A DNA stretch of 64,000 bases, taken from the NCBI GenBank assembly GCA_900312665.1, contig ONZQ02000003.1, positions 1,829,823 through 1,893,822 of the forward strand. The letters are read 5' to 3'. The first letter of the stretch is position 1; each line of letters begins with the position of its first letter. Position numbers and translations under genes: made by a program. The notes below the pieces were generated by a model. The model did no database searches. It saw only the letters and a list, made by a program, of their open reading frames with translations, and had not been told where the DNA came from. This document shows positions 23,236 to 34,800 of this stretch, piece by piece. This DNA comes from Cephalotrichum gorgonifer. Its lineage: Eukaryota; Ascomycota; Sordariomycetes; Microascales; Microascaceae.

Positions 23236-24922
23236 ATGTCTCGAGCACTACGCTTCCCGGTACCATCGGACACACTTCTTCGCTTCCTTCGAGCCCAGTC
23301 GCAGGATCTTTCGTCCGTATACCCGCGGTGCGGTAGCTCGTCGCAGAGCCGTCACGCATCCAGCCTTGCCAGGCGACATCGAGCATCACCTCAGAGCATC
23401 GCCACAAGTCCCAACGCGATCCTTCCACGCGAATGGCGCCCCTTTCGACGATGCTGCGCCCCTGTCGCGAGGACGGGATCCGCACCTATTTCCACTACCC
23501 GTCGCGTCAGTGGCCGCTATGATATCCAGGACGACAAGGACGAGGGGTCGATCACCTGGCAGGAAAGGCTCTGGGGGATGGCGGCGCGGCGCGGTAGCAA
23601 GCCCCTGAAGCCGGATGACCTCCCCGGCCGGGACGACGACATGTTCAGCCCCCGACGGACCATGTCGGCCAAGGCTGCTCTCGAACCGCGCGTCCGGTGC
23701 ACAGAGGTCGATGAGAACGGAGAGACGACGATTACCGATGGCGAGTTCAAGAAGACCGAGCTAATCGCAAAGGTCAGTTGTTCCCCTTCCCTACAGTCCA
23801 TATGTTGGCATCGGTCCTAATGCGCTTCTAGTACGGTCTTTTGCCCCGCGACCTTCGGAAGATTGACTCATCCAACCTACCTCACATACTCGTGCGCCCG
23901 TCCGCGATCCTCATAAACCTCCTCCATCTCAAAGTCCTCATCAAGCACGACCGAGTTCTCCTCTTCGACGTCTTCGGCACCAAGACGTCCTACCCGCAGT
24001 CGGCCTTCATGTACGACCTGCAGGGCAAGCTGCGCCAGAAGAACGCCCCAGGCGTCGGGGGGCTCCCGTACGAGTTCCGCGCCCTCGAGGCGGTACTGAC
24101 GTCCGTCACCTCGGAGCTAGAGGCCGACTTCGAGGCCGTCCGGGATCCCGTTATCCGCGTTCTAAGTGAGCTTGAGGACGATATTGACCGGCAGAAGCTG
24201 CGCGTGCTGTTGATCCTCTCGAAGAGAGTCAGCAGCTTCGAGCAGAAGGCGAAGCTCGTGAGGGACGCGATCGACGAGCTCCTCGAGGCGGACGACGATC
24301 TCGCGGACCTGTACCTGACGGAGAAGGCGCACGACCTCTACCGCGGCGTAGAGGATCATACCGAGGTGGAGATCCTCCTCGAGTCGTACCACAAGATTTG
24401 TGACGAGATTGCGCAGGAGGCCGGAAATCTGGTGTCGAGCATTCGAAACACTGAGGAGATGTAGGTTTTCCTTCGCCTCTCCTCCACCCATAATATATCA
24501 TAGAGCGACCGTTGCTAACCCAACCCGACCCCTTTCATAGAAGCCGCGCCATCCTCGACGCTAACCGAAACGCACTCATGGTCCTCGAGCTTAAATTCAG
24601 CATCGGCACCCTAGGCCTCGCGATGGGTACCTTCCTAGCCGGCCTCTACGGCATGAATCTCGAGAACTTCATCGAGGAGACCAACTGGGGATTCGGCAGC
24701 GTGACGGGAATGTCGATGATTGTCTCGCTCTTCGTCTGCTGGTACGGCCTCGCGAAGCTGCGCAAGGTGCAGCGCATCAAGATGATGGGCGACGAGCGGG
24801 CTACGCTGGTGCGCCCACACCAGAACTGGCTTGGCGAGCCTAACGGGCTGGACGCGAGGGGGAGGGAGAAGATGAGGAGGATGAATCTCCAGAAGGGGAA
24901 GAGCAAGCGGTGGCTGTGGTGA
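23236..24922 (+). CDS. MRS2: Mitochondrial inner-membrane magnesium channel, Mrs2/Lpe10 type (CorA superfamily)
   Basis: Three exons: 23236-23772, 23832-24460 and 24541-24922, giving 515 residues. The N-terminus (MSRALRFPVPSDTLLRFLRA) is Arg-rich with few acidic residues, as expected for a mitochondrial presequence. The matrix domain follows (YGLLPRDLRKIDSS, ALEAVLTSVTSELEADFEAV and the long helix region to LVSSIRNTEE). Two membrane segments come next: about 408-425, ending in the CorA/Mrs2 signature G426-M427-N428, and about 440-460 (GMSMIVSLFVCWYGLA), then a basic C-tail. GMN lines the pore entrance in this family and is intact. It carries Mg2+ into the matrix. A GTG at 23191 lies upstream in frame, but the first ATG gives the presequence, so I chose it. 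Mrs2 and Lpe10 are paralogues; Mrs2 is more likely. Confidence 0.93.
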
Positions 24923-25502
24923 GACCGAAGTTTCCGCGAGTCCCGCCGCCCATGGTGGTTGCATCTGGGCGGCTTATCTTGGTGCATGTGATGCATATAG
25001 ATGGCGTTTTTCGTTTTGGTATCGTCTCCGGGGTTGGATTTGAAACTCTGCTCTAGTATAATAGTGTATTATGAAATACCCAGACGACGGGACGTGTGTG
25101 CCTGTGTAGGAATAGCAAGTAGGAGAAGAGAGATAAGGAAATAAATTCCAAATCCTGGTTTTAGTTCTTCAGGATGGTTCATGGGAGTGGTCGGTTGTAA
25201 GCTGGAAGGAGGTACTCTGGGTAGGTAGCCTTGACCCTCGACATGGAAGGAGCCAGGGGAACAGAGACAGTGCATGTAGACAAGAAGAGTATTAGACTGG
25301 AGTGTATGACATCGATATCGACATCCTTCGCACTCTCTCCCATCCTCCTGGTAACAACCGTCGCTGTTTCTTTATCAAAACTAGAAAAGAAACCTCCGCC
25401 AAAGCATTCACTTTCTCGCGTATCGTTATCTTCATCGATTATCCCACCTCCACCTATCATCCCTGAAAACACAATAAAACACACCGGTACCTAAGTTTCA
25501 CC
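24923..25502. other. Intergenic region upstream of the microprotein gene
   Basis: 580 bp holding the MRS2 3' flank and the leader of the next gene. The last 100 bp are C/A-rich, typical of a leader immediately before the ATG at 25503. No other gene seen. Confidence 0.55.
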
Positions 25503-25860
25503 ATGTTGGACGGACTCCTTGACTTCGTGAGTATTCGGTCCCTTTTGCCCTCATTCTACAGCCCAGTTTCCTCCCCTCCCTCCGGGTCCTCCTCCATCTC
25601 CTGCTTGGGTCCTAGTCTCAACCTTCGCAAGGCGAGATGGCTAGCTAACAACTCCGCGCGTGCAGCTGAGAGAGCTATAGGGTGTCTTCTCAAAATGGGC
25701 AAACGATATCACCTCAGCCATCGGCTCCGCCGTGGAATCAACACTCGGCGCCATCAAGGATGTACTTGGCATCACTATACGGCGGCTGGCCGGGGGTCGA
25801 GAGGGTCCTTTTGCGGGGGAGAGGAGGGTTTGGAGAAATCGCTGGGGAGAGTTCCGCTGA
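25503..25860 (+). CDS. Unrecognised 67-residue spliced microprotein
   Basis: Two exons, 25503-25526 and 25681-25860, joined across a 154-nt intron (GTGAGT donor, CTAAC branch near 25645, CTATAG acceptor). An earlier AG at 25664 would run into a stop, so the later one is chosen. The start is MLDGLLDF and the second exon begins GVFSKWANDITSAIGSAVES. The middle (about 9-45) looks like an amphipathic helix of alternating small and aliphatic residues (ITSAIGSAVESTLGAIKDVL); the tail is Arg/Trp-rich (RRVWRNRWGEFR). No signal peptide, Cys or known domain. I do not recognise the family. Support: a clean splice model, third-position GC bias, a pyrimidine/A-rich leader and its own interval between genes. 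Function unknown; membrane-surface binding is a guess from the helix. Confidence 0.6.
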
Positions 25861-26202
25861 CATGATTTGGGGAAATACTGGAGAAAGGCTATATTCCCGG
25901 GGTTGATGGAATGCCGTTGGAGAGGACCGGTATCTCCAGGAGGATGGGTGTTGGGAAGGCTCAGGGAAGAGGTGAGGTACGTGAGGGTTTTGTGAAGCTG
26001 GAGGGAGGGGGGCTGTTTGGGTACCAGCTTAAAGAGCCGGTGGATATACACGGAGAGTGTGGAACACTCGAGGAGGATGGGGATCCTGATGGGCTGCCAA
26101 CAGACCTTTTGAGTATTCTTTTCCCGGAATGATATACCCTTGATTTCCCGATCCGAACTCCTTGCCCCAGAACTCCTCCACCCCGCCCCTTGAAGGACAG
26201 TC
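25861..26202. other. Convergent intergenic region
   Basis: 342 bp between the stop codons of the microprotein gene and RAD1. The open frame at 25911-26132 (+) has no recognisable domain and probably lies in 3' UTR. Confidence 0.5.
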
Positions 26203-29197
26203 TCAAGTATTCCCACCGCCTCCTGGCCCCGTCATGACCACATCCCGATTAAAGAACCCGTACATCATCCTCCCCGCCTCACCCCCAACCAGCTTCTCAA
26301 GCTCCTCCTTCTCCATATTCGCCACCTCCCGCACATTCTCTGCCCCCGCGACGACCCTCTTCACGTTCACCGGTGTCACGCCAGGTACCGCGGCCAACAT
26401 GTCCTGCGGCTCCTGGTTGAACACCTGCTCCGCCACCCCGCCGCCGACGCCCCTCTCCAGGCCTGCCCGCACGGCGGCAATAGGGTCCGGCTCCGGCTCC
26501 TTCGCCTTGAGCGACTCGAAGATCTCAGCCGTCTGGTAGGGCGAGCTGGACCATATGATCCTCAACCGCGGGAACGCGAGCGTCAGGAGCACCATCTTGG
26601 ACTGTAGGTCCGACGAGACGTTGCCCGGCGCCACGCTATTCGCGCTTCCCGAGAGGTCCGCGAACGGCTCGAGCGTGAAGCTCCTATCCTCGCCGAACTC
26701 GATCAGGAGCATGGGATCCTTGTAGTGCTGGAACATGGACTCGCACTGCGCGTACAGCCTCCCGTCGCGGAACGACGATATGAGGTCGCTGACCGACTTG
26801 CGTTCGACGCAGATCGTCGGCGTGAGGACGTAGTCCCCCACCGTCAGCATGCACGGCACGATGACAACCGAGCGCCCGTGGAGCAGCGAGGGCAGGGAGG
26901 AGCGGAACTCGCGGACGTCGACGACGACGCGCGGCGGCTCCGCAGTGGCGGCTAGGCGCCCGCCTCCCGCTATCCGCGTGTTGATGGTGCGGAGGAAGGC
27001 CTCCTGGGGGTCTTCAGCCCCGTGCGGGTCCACCGTCATCACGAGCGACATGCTCGCCCTCTCCTTGATGAGCTTCGTGAAGGCGTCCTTCTCCCTGCGC
27101 ACCGACGCTAGGTACCGCTGCTCCTCGACGGAGCCTCCGTAGTACATGAAGTACACCCGTACGTTTCGGTCCTTGTGGGACGACCGGTAGACCTCAACCC
27201 GGCGTATGAAGCTCGCGTCGGGCTCGTACATGATCACGTACCGCGGCTTCACCTCCTCGAGCACGTACTCGTCTTGGTCTCCCTCATACGCGTGCACAAC
27301 CACGAGGTCCCGCATCTCGTAGAGCTGATAGTACTCCTCCATGTCCTCCAGCTCGTCCACCACCACGTCGGCCCGCTGCTCGGCCTCCTCCTCCGTGACC
27401 CGCACCTCCTCCATGAGCTCGGCCACCTCGTTCGGCTTCTCGAAGTACTGCGTGATGCTCCCGTTGTCCGCGCGGCTGCTGGGACCGCCGCCCGCGGCGC
27501 CGCCGCCGCGGACCCTCCTCCGCTTGTTCGCCGGCCCCCTGCTCCTGTACGCAAGCCGCGGGTCGACGGCGCCGTTCAGAGCCTTCTGGTTGTCGGAGAA
27601 CAGAGCGGCATTCACGCTCGCGAACTGCCTCTTCCACCTCAGGTAGTTTCGCAGCCGCCGCCTCATCAGGAAGCTCGCTGACGGCTTGTGCTTCTCCTCG
27701 GCCTCCTCATCAGGGTCGAGCGGCCGGCCCTCATCCGTCCGGGGTTTGATGTACATGGTCTGTAGATAATCTCGGAGCTGGCGGCACGTGTCCGTGTCCG
27801 AGCACATGATCAGTATCGTGCCACTCGACTCGTCCCTCGTGGGTGGCTCGAAGTAGAGATCTCGGTCGATCTCCTCCAGTACATCCGCGAGGACCGCCCA
27901 CTTGGGCAGCTCTTCCAAAACGGGCCGTAAGATGTCGATGTTACCATCCGCTGCTGCCGCCGCCGCCGTGGCCCTTCCCGCTGCGGCATATACTCGTGTT
28001 CGAGCCGTCTCGAAGATAGTCTGCGCCGCGTCGAGGAACAACCAAGGCGACTCGTTCTGCCTCGTAGATCCAGGCGCCGGAGCATGCGCCGCATGGACGG
28101 TATCGAGGTGTTGGAGGAATGACACCGCGTCGTAAGCCAGGATAGAGTGCAGCATGCCGCGGAGGACGGTCAGGTCGTTAACAATCTGGCGCGTCCTCCA
28201 GCTCACACGATGCCAGTTCGGATCGAGCTGGCGCCTGATGATGACGTCGAAGTTCTTCAAAAGCGCGTTGTCAATGTTCCAGTCGCCCATGTCTAGGCCC
28301 GTGTTCCCCTTCTTGAGCTCCTGGATGCTTATCTCAACACACTCTAGAATGGCATTCTGGATATCTGTCATGGCATCCGTCATAGGAACCTCTAGTTCGA
28401 TTACCTCGGCCTTCCTCCTCCTTCCCTCGAGAGACTGAGCGACCGTGACATGGAACCGTGGCCAGAGAGACGCCTTCCGCAGGAAGAGATTCCTCATCAT
28501 GGTCGCCAGGGGGTTAAACCCACTGACGAACGGGTCCGGGTTATCCGAAAAGGCTTTCAGGAACCCAGCCTTGTTTTTCTGCCGGTAGATCCTTAAAATG
28601 AAAGCCTCGAGCGACGTCGCGACGACCTTGTCCGCATGCAGCACCACGAGGCCCGTCACGGATTCGGGCGCTATCAGGGTCGTGAGTAGATCCACGACCA
28701 GGATCCGCGACGTGATGCTGAAGATGCCACCTTTGGCGTACATCTTCTCTCGCGCGCCCACGCTCGTGAAGTCGGTGTTCACGACGGTGAGGCCCCGGGC
28801 CTTGGGTGAGGCACTAACGGCAGCATGTTCTGCCAGCGCCTCGCCTATCCATGCGTTCTCGCGGTCGTTGGCGCCAACGACGATGATTAGGTTGTTCCCC
28901 GCCGCGTCGTACGAGTGCAGAAGGTTAGTCACGAGTCGCATGAGGCCGAGGCCCCGGGCGAGGACCACGAGCTCATCTTCGGCTCTAAGCTCCTGGAAGA
29001 GGCTCTGCTGGTATTCCTGGAGGGAGGGTACGGGTTAGCTGAGGGGGGCAAGGAAAGAAAGGGGATATTGGAGACACTGCTCAATATGATAAAAGGTATC
29101 ATAAATAGGGGTCTCAGGTTTGGAAAGAGATGACGGGGTTAGTGAGCGATACCAGAGGGAGGGAGAGCTTCACGGGCTGCGCAGCGTTCGTCGCCAT
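26203..29197 (-). CDS. RAD1: DNA repair endonuclease Rad1/XPF
   Basis: Two exons on the minus strand, 29197-29153 (15 codons) and 29016-26203, giving 952 residues. The short first exon (MATNAAQPVKLSLPL) joins EYQQSLFQELRAEDELVVLA, the conserved XPF start. The N-terminal two-thirds is the helicase-like region that has lost ATPase motifs. The ERCC4 nuclease domain has GDYVLTP (742-748) and the catalytic V-E-R-K (E753-R754-K755), all intact, followed by a C-terminal tandem helix-hairpin-helix (LAAVPGVTPVNVKRVV). With its Ercc1/Rad10 partner this enzyme cuts 5' of bulky lesions in nucleotide excision repair and trims single-strand-annealing flaps. An alanine run (AAAGRATAAAAAA) and a glycine-rich linker near 480-500 are variable insertions. 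Divergent from NAXE. Confidence 0.96.
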
Positions 29198-29826
29198 ATG
29201 CTGTGAACATGAACGTGGACGCAGGGTAAGCTATGATGAAGCCCGAGGGTGCGCCCACACGTGGCGTTTGAATACGGGCGGAGTGGCAGGCCTGTGTGGC
29301 TCTTCATAGATGCGCCTGCCTGGATTTTTATGAGTCCGTCACGGATTCCTGGTGTTGTGTGGGCAAGCGACGAGTCTTGATATTGAGAAACGTCGTAAAC
29401 GTCTTGTCATGGCCGTGCGAGCTAAGCAAGTAGTAATGCGGAGGACTGTGATTGAATATGTCCGTGCACGGAGTGGATTCTTTCACGTGGGCTGGTAGAG
29501 CTAGGGACCCGTGGGGTAACTAGTTAAGCGCCTGCCCCTCGGGAACAAGCGTCATCATTTGATATCAGGAAGAGCATCTCTGAGATCTTTCCTGAGACAC
29601 CTCAGCTCACCTGCAACAATACCTTGATTCCGATTGCGACAGCACATGCAAATAAAATATTTAGAAAATCAGAGAAACGAACCCGCTAATAAGTAACCAG
29701 CTCTTTCAAGAATTTATCCATCTCCAACTTATTGTTCTCTCCGTTCTCACTATCCACAACCCATCAAGTCTCCCTCGCCCGAGATCTCACCCGTTTTAAA
29801 CAAGGCCAGGAAACCCCAACTCAACT
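29198..29826. promoter_or_regulatory. Shared divergent promoter of RAD1 and the NAD(P)HX epimerase gene
   Basis: 629 bp between the start codons. A/T-rich from about 29640 to 29740 (AATAAAATATTTAGAAAATC region), which could hold core promoter elements of the + gene. No known damage-response operator recognised. Confidence 0.5.
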
Positions 29827-31424
29827 ATGGCTTACAAGGTAGGTATCCTCCTAATGTTGATCCACTTATCGGAACATTGAAGGTAGAAAATTACCGAGCC
29901 CCTTGCTAACAGACGCGAGAGACCCTCTCAGCGAAAGCTGCTGCCGCACTCGACCAGGAGCTTATGAGCACCTGTGCCTTCTCCATCGATCAGTTGATGG
30001 AACTGGCAGGGCTCTCAGTCTCGCAGGCAGGCAAGTCTTTAGTCCCCCTTCCAAACTCCTCGATTTCATGCTATGGCTCCAAACCACCAGCAGCCTACTG
30101 GCCTCTCCTGGACGCAGTCCGGGTCTCTGTTCCTTGCTGGGTGGTGAGCTAACATACCCCTGTTACAGTCTTCAAGGTCCACCCCATTAGCTCTGGGAGT
30201 CGAATCCTCGTCGCATGCGGCCCGGGAAACAATGGTCTGGTTCTTTGACATCTTACCCTCTACCCCATAGTCCTACCTGCTAGGCGGGGCCTGCCCCCCT
30301 TTTCTCGGATTCCTTCCCATGTACTTGTCCCAGGTTCATTAAGACTGATTCGTTCTTGCAGGGGGCGACGGACTCGTTGCGGCACGCCATCTTCGTCACT
30401 ATGGGTACAACCCCTCCATCTATTATCCTAAGAGAAGCAAGAACGATCTCTATCAGGTAAGTCTACGTCTTCTCGCCCTTCCGTAAGATGAAGGCCTCGT
30501 CAAAGGCCATGGCATTCATGGTGTTGCCTATACGCCAGTATGGCCGGCCGTCCCTTAGTGGGAACGCAGCGCGTAGCCCGTCCGCACTCCTCGCTCGATG
30601 TTTCTTCCAGCCAGGGTCTATTATTTTCGACTGGCCACCCCCCGCCAGTGTCTATCTTTCGTTGCCTAGAAATACACAGTCTCCCATCCCAAGTTGTCGT
30701 TTCTCATTATGTCGACCTTGTCTATTGCGACGCCCTTGATTGTCCAGCAATTTCTCATGATTCCATCTACCATGTATACTCGCTTATGTGCTCATCAATG
30801 CCCTCTTCTCTTTAGAGACTTTCGAAGCAGCTAGAGGACCTGGACGTCCCGTTCGTGGATGACTTCGTCGAAGCCCTGAATAAGTCTGATCATGTCGTGG
30901 ATGCCATCTTTGGTTTGCGCATATCCCAGCCCGCTCGACAGGCCCGTCTTGTAGGGAGGATGCCTGCTAACCCCGTCGTGCTAGGCTTCAGCTTCTCAGG
31001 GGAAGTCAGGGAACCATTCCCTGCCGTAATTCAAGCACTCCAGAGCACGAAGGTCCCGGTGACTTCAGTGGACGCTCCGTCGTCATGGGACATTGAAAAT
31101 GGACCGCCGAAAACCGGACTGGGAAGCACCTTTCATCCCCACGCTCTTGTTAGTCTTACAGCACCGAAACCGCTGGCTAGGCATTTCAGGGGGAGGCATT
31201 TCGTTGGGGGAAGGTACGAACGTTTACCACTTGACTCCACCCACATCGACATCTACATCTATCCCCACACGGCTGGAAATAGAAATATTCCGGGTTTCCC
31301 GGCAGCTGACTGAACTGGCAGGTTCGTTCCTCCGAGTATCGCGCAAAAGTACGACTTTGGACTTCCGGAATATGAGGGGATCGATCAAATTGTAGAGGTC
31401 GACGCGACCGGCCAGAAACTTTGA
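29827..31424 (+). CDS. NAXE: NAD(P)H-hydrate epimerase (YjeF N-terminal domain)
   Basis: Seven exons: 29827-29838, 29922-30030, 30169-30234, 30362-30456, 30816-30912, 30985-31213 and 31322-31424, giving 236 residues. The family core is all present: FSIDQLMELAGLSVSQA, ILVACGPGNNGGDGLVAARH (the NAXE glycine loop), VVDAIFGFSFSGEVREPF, VTSVDAPSSWDIENG and ALVSLTAPKPLARHF. It epimerises damaged R-NAD(P)HX to the S form for a dehydratase to repair. Exon 1 is only 12 nt (MAYK). An alternative acceptor at 29912 would add three residues (TRE) but lies 2 nt from the CTAAC branch point, so 29922 is preferred; it also gives the expected MAYKTLSAK start. Intron 2 uses a GC donor (30031, GCAAGT); the only nearby GT gives a stop. 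No clear targeting peptide. Confidence 0.93.
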
Positions 31425-31660
31425 AGTGCTCGTCAGGTGGAGAAGGAACAACCGGTTCAGGGGGCGCGTCTTTGTCGTGGTATGGGTGCAGTAGAATCTC
31501 GTGTAGGCCTTTGCTGGAGCGGAAATATGCCCTTACGCTCCTTCGCTGGAGAAGGGCCAAGTTTAGGATAGAGAACCCAGGGATGTCGATGGATCAAGGG
31601 GTTTATGGGAGGAAGGGCAGTCCGGATGGTGGTGGTCTGGTCGTTCCCTCTCTCCGACTA

Positions 31661-31858
31661 TCATATGACTCGGCAGCCTCCAACGAGGCTATTAGGACAG
31701 ACGGGGCTCGGGCACTGGCCTTCTTGAGGCGGGTCGCGGATGACGGTGAGTCCCGCTGGGCAGAACAAGAGAGGAGGATGGTGCAGAGCGCAGAACTCAA
31801 CATAGATGAGGTATTGCTTCCCGCAGACTGGGCATCCACCCTTGTGCGCCGTGCACAT
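31661..31858 (-). CDS. Possible small Cys-rich protein (65 residues)
   Basis: Single open frame, ATG at 31858 with an in-frame stop just upstream. The sequence has CPVC (9-12), YVEFCALHHPPLLFCP (18-33 region) and CPSPVCPNS near the end, giving eight or nine Cys plus His that could bind zinc. Codons favour G/C at third positions as in the neighbours. It is convergent with NAXE, ending 237 bp from its stop. No signal peptide is apparent, so a secreted effector is not indicated. I do not recognise the family with certainty. Some fungal small Cys-rich ORFs have a similar look. It could be a chance ORF. Confidence 0.4.
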   Translation of the reverse strand: MCTAHKGGCPVCGKQYLIYVEFCALHHPPLLFCPAGLTVIRDPPQEGQCPSPVCPNSLVGGCRVI

Positions 31859-34800
31859 TAAAAGTGACTAACCCGACCCGCGGCGCGATCTCCTTTGTCG
31901 AGTTGGGAAGGACGAGGGGCGGTATAGGCGTCGGCTACGGGCGTTGCGTACAGCGTTATGTTCGAGTGGTCGTCATAGGAATGGGGCCGTTTGGTCGTCC
32001 GTCTGTCGTGCTTTGTACAGCGGCGGTGGAGTTGTAGTGTGGCTGGGATATTCGCATCCAGGCCTTGTAGTAGCATCCCGGGCTCAATACACCGGGCCCA
32101 CGAGGCACATACGATCTTGGTGTCAGCACAGGGGGGTATCCCACGACAAAGTAGTATGTCGCTTAGGGCACGCTCTCTCTTCTCGCTCCCCGCCCGAAGA
32201 GATATAATGGGGAATGCCGTGTTTGGGGGTGGGTATAGGGGGGCGGAAAGATCCGCAGGTAACTCGTTGGTCACGGAATCGCATAGGGTGTGATTTTACC
32301 AGCGTGGGGTACGTAGGCGTGCACACTTTAAACGAGAATGTGGCAGGTAGCGGCTGTTCGGTACATGTTGGGTACGACCGCGGATAGCTTTGACTATGAG
32401 TAGTTATGGGCCAGACAAGCTGGAAACCTCGCTTGGGCGCTTGCCACGAGGAAGTATAATGAGGAGTGGCACAACTGTAGTCGAAACAGCAGCAAAGAAG
32501 CGTTTCCGGCAGAAGAAAGAGGCTCAAGTTAACACCAATAGAATCTGGACTCGAGCGTAAGAGAGCGGGGTGTGTGGAAAGGACACAAAGGAGGAGAGCC
32601 CAGCCCAACGCAACATGAGACGCCCCATTTGCGGCATCGGCATCAGTGGATACCAGTATTCTACCAATCTTTACCAGTCTGGCGGTCACACTTCTACTAT
32701 AGATGTTGTACGCATAACAGTAATACCGTACTTACCAGGGAGAATTAGGGTGCAGGATAGGGTTTGACCAGCCATCCGTTTTGCAATCTTCTTCTTCACC
32801 TTCACTCGATTTTAGCTTTTTACCTTCCGAGAAGTAGCCCAATCCTGAGGAGGGACTAGGCTTGAAAGGAGGGGCGCTTTTTATGGGGGAAGCGGAGGGG
32901 GTCTACATGACATCCAAGAAATTCTAGTCTATAATAGAAAAATCCCCCCTGGGTTTTCCAGCTTCTGGGCAAACAGACCATGGGCAAACTCATTTCATAC
33001 CCATTTTCCCCTCCCCGCTTTCTTGCTGAGAAATCATATGAGTCTTCAAGTACTCGTAGGGTACTCTGTAAAAAAGTCGAGTATGGAGACGATGGGGATG
33101 AGTTCCTCGGCTGGAAGTCGTGGAAGTGAGGGAAAGAGGGGGGTTTATCAGCGATGGGGAGACAGACGTGACAGCGCCGGAGCAAAAGCTCCGGAATCGC
33201 CTTGATAGGCTGGTGCGGCAAGGCCGCGCTTGCCAATTTTTGGCAAGTCCCGTGGCCGGACCTGCACTTCGAAGTAACGCGACTGGGGAGCGGGGACGCT
33301 AGTACCCCCGCGGCGCTCCCGTGCTCGCATGGCAGGGTGTGGTGGACGCAGTGATCCTCGTACACATGTACAAGTAGTCATTACCGTGGGGTTTCGCACA
33401 ACGGGCTCGTTTCTCTTCCTTCCTCCCGTGCGCGGGGGCAATATCTGGCCAGGATAGAGTCGTCGTCCTTGGTTGGAGAACGAGTGGTTTATTCCACGAG
33501 TACGACCTAGGATACGATTCTTCATTTCCTCGATTGGAGCCACGCCCCATTAAAACATATGTATCCCCCCCCCACACACATACACCCCTCTTTTTTTTTT
33601 AAACCCCTCTCGACCTCCTTCGAAAAATCTCATGAGGCCCGGGCCTCCTTCGGTAGACCCCCTGGGCCACATTGCCTTGTTGAGTCTTTCCCCGGCCCTA
33701 TTCGCAACCGGCTACGAGTGCTTTTACGGACGCCGTAACGGTAGCGAAACCTGGAGGGTAGGAAGGGCATTGACATCTGGAAGGGACCAGGAGCACACAC
33801 TTTCCTTCGGAGATTTTGAGCGCAAGGATCGGTTGACGGCGTTAACCTGCCGGCCAAAAAGGTTGGCATGTGCCATTTTGGACTATTCCTGGCACTAGTT
33901 GTATCCGAAGATGTTCACACCCACCACCCACTCTTCCACCATGCTCACGCCACATGGCCCCACCCCACCATTGCCCATGCCATCGATGTTTGTGTTACTT
34001 GACCTCTCACCCCACCATCGACGGCCAAGCATATCTAGTTACACAAGTGACCGAATCTTCGTTGTTCTAGACCCCGATGGCTAAGTTCTATTTCCTGATA
34101 TAAAAACGACAACCACCTTCTTCTTTTCACGAGACTTGGGCAGTACGCCCGGGGTACCTCGCATTAGGTAAATCCTCTCCATCAGCCATCGCCCACTTAC
34201 GACCCCTCTGGATGGGCAGCGGACCCTGTTTTCCAATGCTGTCTCGTCGTCACCCCGTTCCCTCCCCGGCCTTCCTTCGCCTCACTCACGGAGCTAGGGC
34301 CGGGGCCCGTTTCGGGGCGGGATTTCCGCCCAGCCGAGCTCGTAGGGCTCGACAGGGGAGGGAGGGTCACGTGTAAGACTCATCACTACATTTGAGGACT
34401 TTACTTCCATCTCGTTTCTCCGCTTTCCTGTCTAAAGCTGAAGGTCGCTCGCCCTCTGATTTTTTTTCCCGAAAATTAATCTCACCAAAAGCCAAGCTCC
34501 AATAGAGAGGATAAAGGAAGACGCCGTCGATCGCTTGCATGTCTGAGCCGTCCTCCTAGTGGTCAGCTTTCCGAAGGAGCATTATAGAGCGGGGATAGCT
34601 GCGTTTTTACTCGTCGGGCTAGCTCTTTTTCTCTCTCTTTTCCTTTCCCGTCGCTCCCGCAGCGGCCGGGGGCGCCGAGACTACAAGTACCCGTACTAAC
34701 CCTCCTCTCATTCGAGCTCTCTGATGCATACTAGGCCATTTGATGCCCGAACTCGGCGTGGAGTGGTAGGACCCCTTGCCCCGTGCCCCGCGCCACCTCT

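Noticed and set aside
27175..27681. 168-codon ORF (+) opposite RAD1
   Set aside because: Antisense shadow of the nuclease gene.
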